Source of the DNA: Gonatopus flavifemur
Taxonomy: Eukaryota; Arthropoda; Insecta; Hymenoptera; Dryinidae
DNA: 64,000 nucleotides
Assembly (NCBI GenBank): GCA_018340375.1
Contig: JAFFJZ010000041.1
Location: 1,798,001 to 1,862,000, forward strand
Reading direction: 5' to 3'
Every line of letters begins with the position of its first letter. The stretch's first letter is position 1. Both the position numbers and the translations under genes were made by a program. Below are positions 59,886-64,000 of this stretch, one piece after another. The notes under the pieces were generated by a model. The model had not been told where the DNA came from and did no database searches. It was given only the letters and a program-made list of their open reading frames with translations.

Positions 59886-60392
59886 TTGTTATTAATGAAT
59901 TTTTAATATTTTTCTTCGATTGTATCCCTTCATATATGTTCCTTCTATCATTCAGATGGATTAGAAATTCTCAGATAACAGCAATAACGCATATTATATA
60001 AAGATATTTCCATTAGAATTCAACGGACTTGTTACACCGACTGTACTCGAGAGAGGTAGATTTTGTTTCAGGGACGGGACAATAGCGAGAAGAAGGATAT
60101 TCAAGGGTCTCCGTCAGTGGGCTATTTTGAGCCCAATTTTATCATAACTTGTATACTAAGGATATTATAAGGGATATATCTGGACGAATAGAAAAGGTGC
60201 AATTTGCCGATGACATAGGAGTGTATATTGTAAATAGAGGCGAACAGGAGGGAAGGCTGGAATGAGAAAGTGCAATAGACAAAATAAGGGACAGGCTAGA
60301 GAGTATTGGACTGGAATTTGAACCTAATAAATCAGTGGGAGTTCAATTTTATAATAGTAAAGATGGAAGGAGGGAGATGGGTGTATCGAATA

Positions 60393-60867
60393 TCGTCAGT
60401 ACTATGGCAAAACCTCGTATCTCGATTTTCGACAGTATCGAGGTTCCATCGGAAATATCAACAGTACACGCTTAATACACATCCCCAGTAGCACAAGAAC
60501 TTCTCAAATATGCTATGGTGACTCTATGAATGTGAAAGGGATGTGCGAATCAGACTATTTTGGATAAATTCGTTAAGATATTCTATGGAAGTGCATAGCA
60601 CATAATTATTCAAAACAGTTTCATTTGGAGGTTCTACGCATTTTCGTAGGATTTTCCAAACACGCTCTTAGCATTTCTAACCTCTTCTGCTGCTTGAGAT
60701 ATAATCAAGTTATATGTGATCAATTATGTTCACTCAACAATAATCGAAGGCCTCTTTGTTCATAAAAGTCTTGTTCATATGTGTATTAGCATGTGCTGAC
60801 CATTTTTCCGATGAAACCATCAAACCATCAAAAATCAAGATACCAGATTCTGTCATAGTACCGACGA
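60393..60867. repeat. TCGTCAGTACTATGG element with TA duplication in LINE ORF2
   Basis: TCGTCAGTACTATGGCAAAA at the left pairs with TGTCATAGTACCGACGA at the right, extending through CTCGTATCTCGATTTT and AAAATCAAGATACCAG. TA lies at 60391-60392 and 60868-60869. Removing it with one TA joins the LINE frame exactly. A second element (60484-60706) is nested inside. Confidence 0.88.
60484..60706 (+). repeat. GTAGCACAAGAACTTCTC element, copy 2, nested
   Basis: Starts CCCAGTAGCACAAGAACTTC and ends near CTTCTGCTGCTTGAG. It is collinear with 43394-43611. A minimal end pairing (AGTAGCACAAGA with TCTTCTGCTGCTT) suggests a DNA element. Confidence 0.75.
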
Positions 60868-61866
60868 TATAGGAGGGGGGGAAGTTAGATGTGAGGACAA
60901 AGTAAAGTTTTTAGGAGTATGGCTGGACAGGCACCTGAATTTCAAATATCAGACTGAATACATTAAGGCCAAGGCTCAAAAAGTTAATTGTACCTTGAAA
61001 TATACTCATAAGGTTCCATGGGGAATGGATCCTGAAACAGCCTTGTTATTATATAAGAGTTTAGTTAGATCAATAGTAGAATATGGTATTTATGTATATG
61101 TGACAAAAGGTGTAAATCTAAGGGAAAAAATAGAAAGGATCCAGTATGCAGGAATTAGGATGGCTTTAGGCTATAGAATCAGTACACCAACAAACGTAAT
61201 GATGGCTGAAGCAAAAAGGATGCTGCTTAAGAATAGAGCAATATTGCTGGCAGAGAATTTTTTAGTTAAAATTTTAATATATGGAGAGGAAAGGTTCAAG
61301 GATAAGTTAAATGAAATGGAGGAAATAGAGGAAGGATATACAACAAGATAAAGGAGGTGTCAGAAGGATATTTTAACAGTGGCATGGAAAAGAGTCGAGG
61401 AAGAGACGGAGTTGGTGGAGGTGAAAAAAAAAGGATATGGGGTATCCAGGACGGACTATTGGACGTTGACAAATCAGATTATAGTAGATTTTGAAATAGG
61501 TGACGAAAGGAAGAAAAGAAGAGAGTTTAATGAGGAAGATATTGTAAAAGCAGTGAAGAATAAGTACGATTTAAAAGGAGTTAACAGGTATTTATTTACT
61601 GACGGGTCAAGAGTAGAAAGTCAGGATGCAACAGGAGGTGCAATAGTAGATAAATATAGCGGAAACTCATACGGAATTAGTATGCACAAAAAATGTTCGA
61701 TTTTCACGGCAGAGTTGCTGTCGATATCCCAGGCTCTTAAAGTATGTGATAGGTCGGAAAAAAGCATAACATAATAGTTTCTAGTGATAGAAGAAGTGGG
61801 ATAGAGGCTATATATGATAATACGATTAGTGCTTATAAAAATGAAAACTCTGCCAATTGGCACATA

Positions 61867-62823
61867 GCTTCCTCGTTATTGTCAAACGTATGGTTTTCAA
61901 CAGATTGGGATGGAACTCATACGGGAACACTATCGAATCACAACTAGGACGTGGTAAAAGTTTCATTCCAATCGGATAACAGGAAGCAAAGACATGCTCG
62001 GTCGCAAAATCACAATTTTCGATAACATGTTTTCTTTCCCTCTCCCGTTTTTCTTAGAGAATCAGGTTGAAATTTATATCGGACTGCGATCCACACTGCA
62101 TAAAGCTGTGGTGGAAATTTCATGAAGATTGGATGATAGGAACGGAAGTTATCCGCATGATAACGATGTTTACGAAATTTTCAAATTTTGTTTTGAAGCC
62201 TACTGTTTACCATTTTCTTCCCTCATTTCCGATTTGCCTGAAATTTATATCATACGACTATCACCTCGTAAACTGAATATATTCAGAGTTCCATGGCATT
62301 CGGATAATATGGACATAGGGAAGGCATACTTTCAAAAATAATGCAGATCGCAAACAAAAATTTCCCAGAGTTTTCAACCGGTTGGGATGAAACTTATATG
62401 GGACCACCATCAGGTTATATCACTAGAGCGTGGTTCAAATTTCATTACAATCGGATAATAGAAAGTGGAGATATGCGTGATCGCAAAATTACAATTTTTG
62501 ATAACATTTTTCTTCACTCCTCCTATTCTATTGTGAAGATCAAGTTGAAACTCATATGGGACCACTACTGACGCCGAGTGTAACCGTGGTAAAAATTTCG
62601 TGATGATCGAATAACAGGAACGGAAGTTATCCGTGATCGCAATTCTAGGGGGGTTACATCCACACATCCACACATCCATTCATCCAGACAGACAGACAGA
62701 CACGGAACCAAAAATTTTCCCCGAGTTTCGAGGAACATTTTGGTCTAAGAGATTTTGAGTTTGAAGACAAAAAAATTGTCGGCCCCTCAAAACGATCACA
62801 AAGCTTCCCTCTAACGAGGAAGC
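61867..62823 (+). repeat. Modular ~160-bp repeat element with GCTTCCTCGTTA ends, splitting RNase H
   Basis: GCTTCCTCGTTA (61867-61878) and TAACGAGGAAGC (62812-62823) are perfect inverted ends. Inside, a module starting around TTGGGATGGAACTCATACGG or GGTTGAAATTTATATCGGAC recurs near 61903, 62063, 62237, 62381 and 62543. Each has an ATTTCAT..TCGGATAA block and most an ATCGCAAAAT block. The right part has CATCCACACATCCA and GACAGACAGACAGAC runs. A diverged reversed copy lies at 42340-43390. No protein is recognised. Confidence 0.75.
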
Positions 62824-62982
62824 AATATGTATTAGAGATAAGAGAACAATATTTTAAGCATAAATTTAGATGGAAAAATGACATTAAAATTATTTTAGTA
62901 TGGGTACCAGCCCATGAGGGGATAGAAGGGAATGAGATGGCTGATAAAATAGCCAAAGAAAGCACAAGCAAGGAGTATGATA

Positions 62983-63230
62983 CCCAGATAGAAAAACCTG
63001 CTCTAAATTCTTTGTAACATAACGTGCCGTAAACGTCCTATCATAAACTCCGCTCAGCTTGCGATGATGCATAAAATGTAAACATTATGTCTTCATTATG
63101 GTACCATCACGCCGTTTTGCCACCAATAACAATGAGTTATGCGGAAACACCATGGTACCATGATGCGAACATTTCTTGGCGTGCATGTTACCATTATGAT
63201 GGCATTATTGAGACATTCTTCTATCTGGGA
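62983..63230. repeat. CCCAGATAGAA element with ATGGTACCAT-rich interior
   Basis: CCCAGATAGAA at the left pairs with TTCTATCTGGG at the right; TA lies at 62981-62982 and 63231-63232. The interior repeats ATGGTACCATCA, CCATGGTACCATGATG and TTACCATTATGATGG. Removing it with one TA joins the LINE frame. Confidence 0.85.
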
Positions 63231-63645
63231 TATATATATTAAATTACCAATGTTTGATTTGAAAATGTTTTATAAAAGAGAACAAATGGAAGATACGATT
63301 AGGTCTATATAGGAAGAAGGTAGATATAAGGGAGAAAGTATTTCGAGCGATTTTATAGAAAGAAGGAAACTAAACCTTGGTTTATAAATATTGGAGCTAC
63401 GAGAAGTTTTATAACTATGATGAATAGATTAAGATCAAATCATTTCAATGCGAATGATTCGTTAGCACGTAAGAATATAATAGAAGGTGTGAATGTGGAT
63501 ATGAGTGTGAGGAATCGAATCGCGTAGTGTTTGTATGCGTAAAATATGATGAGGAGAGAAGCAGCCATACTGTATAGAGAGGTGGCTGGAAGAGTCAAAT
63601 TGGCAAGTTTTGAGAGTCTTGCATAAATTTTTTAATAGTATACCC

Positions 63646-64000
63646 TGCTGAAAATTTCCCATAGGAAACGATAGAATTCGACAGTATTTTAGCCTCTTTT
63701 CTATCGTTTTGTATAGGATGTATCGTGACATCAGATTGAGCCGATAAAGAGATTTGTCCCAATGGGGTTCTATAGTGATAAACCGATACAACGCGAATGG
63801 ATCTTTATCGGATTTTTATAGTTTTTAACGTTTCTCTTCAGGTCTATGAAGCTGGCACCCCCACCAACGAAATTTAGGGTAATAAATGCATGGGAATTAT
63901 GTGCTAATTAGGTGCTTTTTTTGTGCTCCATTCGTGATTTTTGTGCTGATCTGATTATTGTAGGAAAACGTCCACCACGTAGAATTGGTATTTCATGATT
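63646..64000. repeat. Start of a CCCTGCTGAAAAT element, right end not in window
   Basis: TACCCTGCTGAAAATTTCCC begins at the 3' end of the LINE. The following DNA repeats ACGATAG/CTATCGTTT and GATAAAGAGATT/GATCTTTATCGG, in the style of the CCCA elements. No right end is seen before 64000. Confidence 0.4.

Larger units (their letters stand above)
56745..60043. repeat. TA-flanked MITE (CAGTCGGTGTAACAAG ends) carrying a hAT and a hairpin
   Basis: CAGTCGGTGTAACAAG.. on the left, once the hAT is discounted, continues TCCGTT and pairs with AACGGACTTGTTACACCGAC at the right end. TA lies at 56743-56744 and 60044-60045. AATATCTTT/AAAGATATT extend the arms. The left arm is split by the 2981-bp hAT at the eighth base pair region GTAACAAG. 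Its own sequence is only about 200 bp. Removing it rejoins the RT frame to within one base. Confidence 0.85.
54883..63600 (+). pseudogene. LINE ORF2: endonuclease, RT and RNase H, fragmented
   Basis: The ATG at 54883 follows the ORF1 stop by two bases, but TGA closes it after seven codons, so an early lesion exists. The endonuclease keeps VGDFNAHH (55277 region) and an S-D-Y/H-like late motif. Reverse transcriptase keeps RPISLSSCLGKIFERM before the 56745-60043 nest and KGL, LSPIL and FADD (60203-60214) after it. The expected PQG is changed to RQW. The thumb lies at 60.9-61.35 kb. RNase H has LFTDGSR and FTAELLSI (61.6-61.75 kb), then an insert, then WVPAHEGI and NEMADK (about 62.9 kb). KPWF is at 63.37 kb. 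It is not expressible as one protein. Confidence 0.82.
52360..63645 (+). mobile_element. Non-LTR retrotransposon, I/LOA/R1 group, exploded by nested insertions
   Basis: In order: ORF1 with CCHC zinc knuckles, an APE-type endonuclease, reverse transcriptase with FADD, and RNase H ending with a late C-terminal KPWF..R region. RNase H plus tandem knuckles places it in the I/LOA/R1 assemblage. At least six insertion sites split it and hold at least eleven elements. Without the inserts it would be an ordinary-sized LINE. Its 5' start near 52.36 kb follows the GGTAC element, and its 3' end near 63.6 kb is unclear. Confidence 0.85.

Noticed and set aside
62640..62700. CATCCACACATCCA and GACAGACAGAC runs as a CRISPR-like or satellite array
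   Set aside because: The units are 4-7 bp simple repeats within a transposon-like element, with no spacers.
61867..62823. Claim that removing the modular repeat restores the RNase H frame
   Set aside because: With the candidate target copies (TA or ATA) the downstream frame is out of phase, so an extra indel or a wrong boundary is needed.
1..64000. tRNA, rRNA or other structured RNA genes
   Set aside because: I looked for cloverleaf-like and box A/B patterns by eye and found none. A covariance-model scan would be needed to exclude them.

Overview
This window looks like insect nuclear DNA. It is AT-rich, its genes have introns, and most of it is transposon-derived. The one host gene I can assemble is a four-exon bHLH transcription factor of the DIMM/Mist1 family (dimmed), on the + strand between about 30.5 and 33.25 kb. 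Insects are suggested by the DIMM-type bHLH, an arthropod-style Inr+DPE core promoter candidate near 5.23 kb, and the non-LTR retrotransposon types. A hymenopteran is possible, but I cannot fix the order from sequence alone.

Layout. 1-5.1 kb: non-coding DNA with small foldback elements. 5.1-5.4 kb: purine-rich GAGA-like tract and a core promoter candidate. 5.4-24.8 kb: non-coding, with many short inverted-repeat elements, including a 912-bp element at 22.2-23.1 kb that keeps a C-terminal PHD-finger scrap. 24.78-25.2 kb: candidate untranslated leader exon. 30.5-33.25 kb: dimm coding exons; two of its three coding introns are largely filled by transposons. 33.3-42.3 kb: mostly featureless 3' flank, then more inverted-repeat elements. 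42.3-52.3 kb: a minus-strand jockey/CR1-group LINE, a modular repeat, a likely solo LTR and a 2.3-kb GGTAC-rich element carrying a near-perfect 618-bp palindrome. 52.4-63.6 kb: a plus-strand I/LOA/R1-group LINE broken by nested DNA elements.

Two groups of short elements recur. One starts CCCA.ACAGC and the other starts CAC. Both make 2-bp target duplications, usually but not always TA. Members of the first group share ends but have unrelated interiors, each built from its own repeated short palindrome. In the 52-63 kb LINE, removing each clean insert plus one target copy puts the interrupted retrotransposon reading frame back in register at four of five testable junctions. The fifth needs one further base. 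This makes the region a readable record of layered insertions. I found no tRNA, rRNA, CRISPR array or bacterial-type system.
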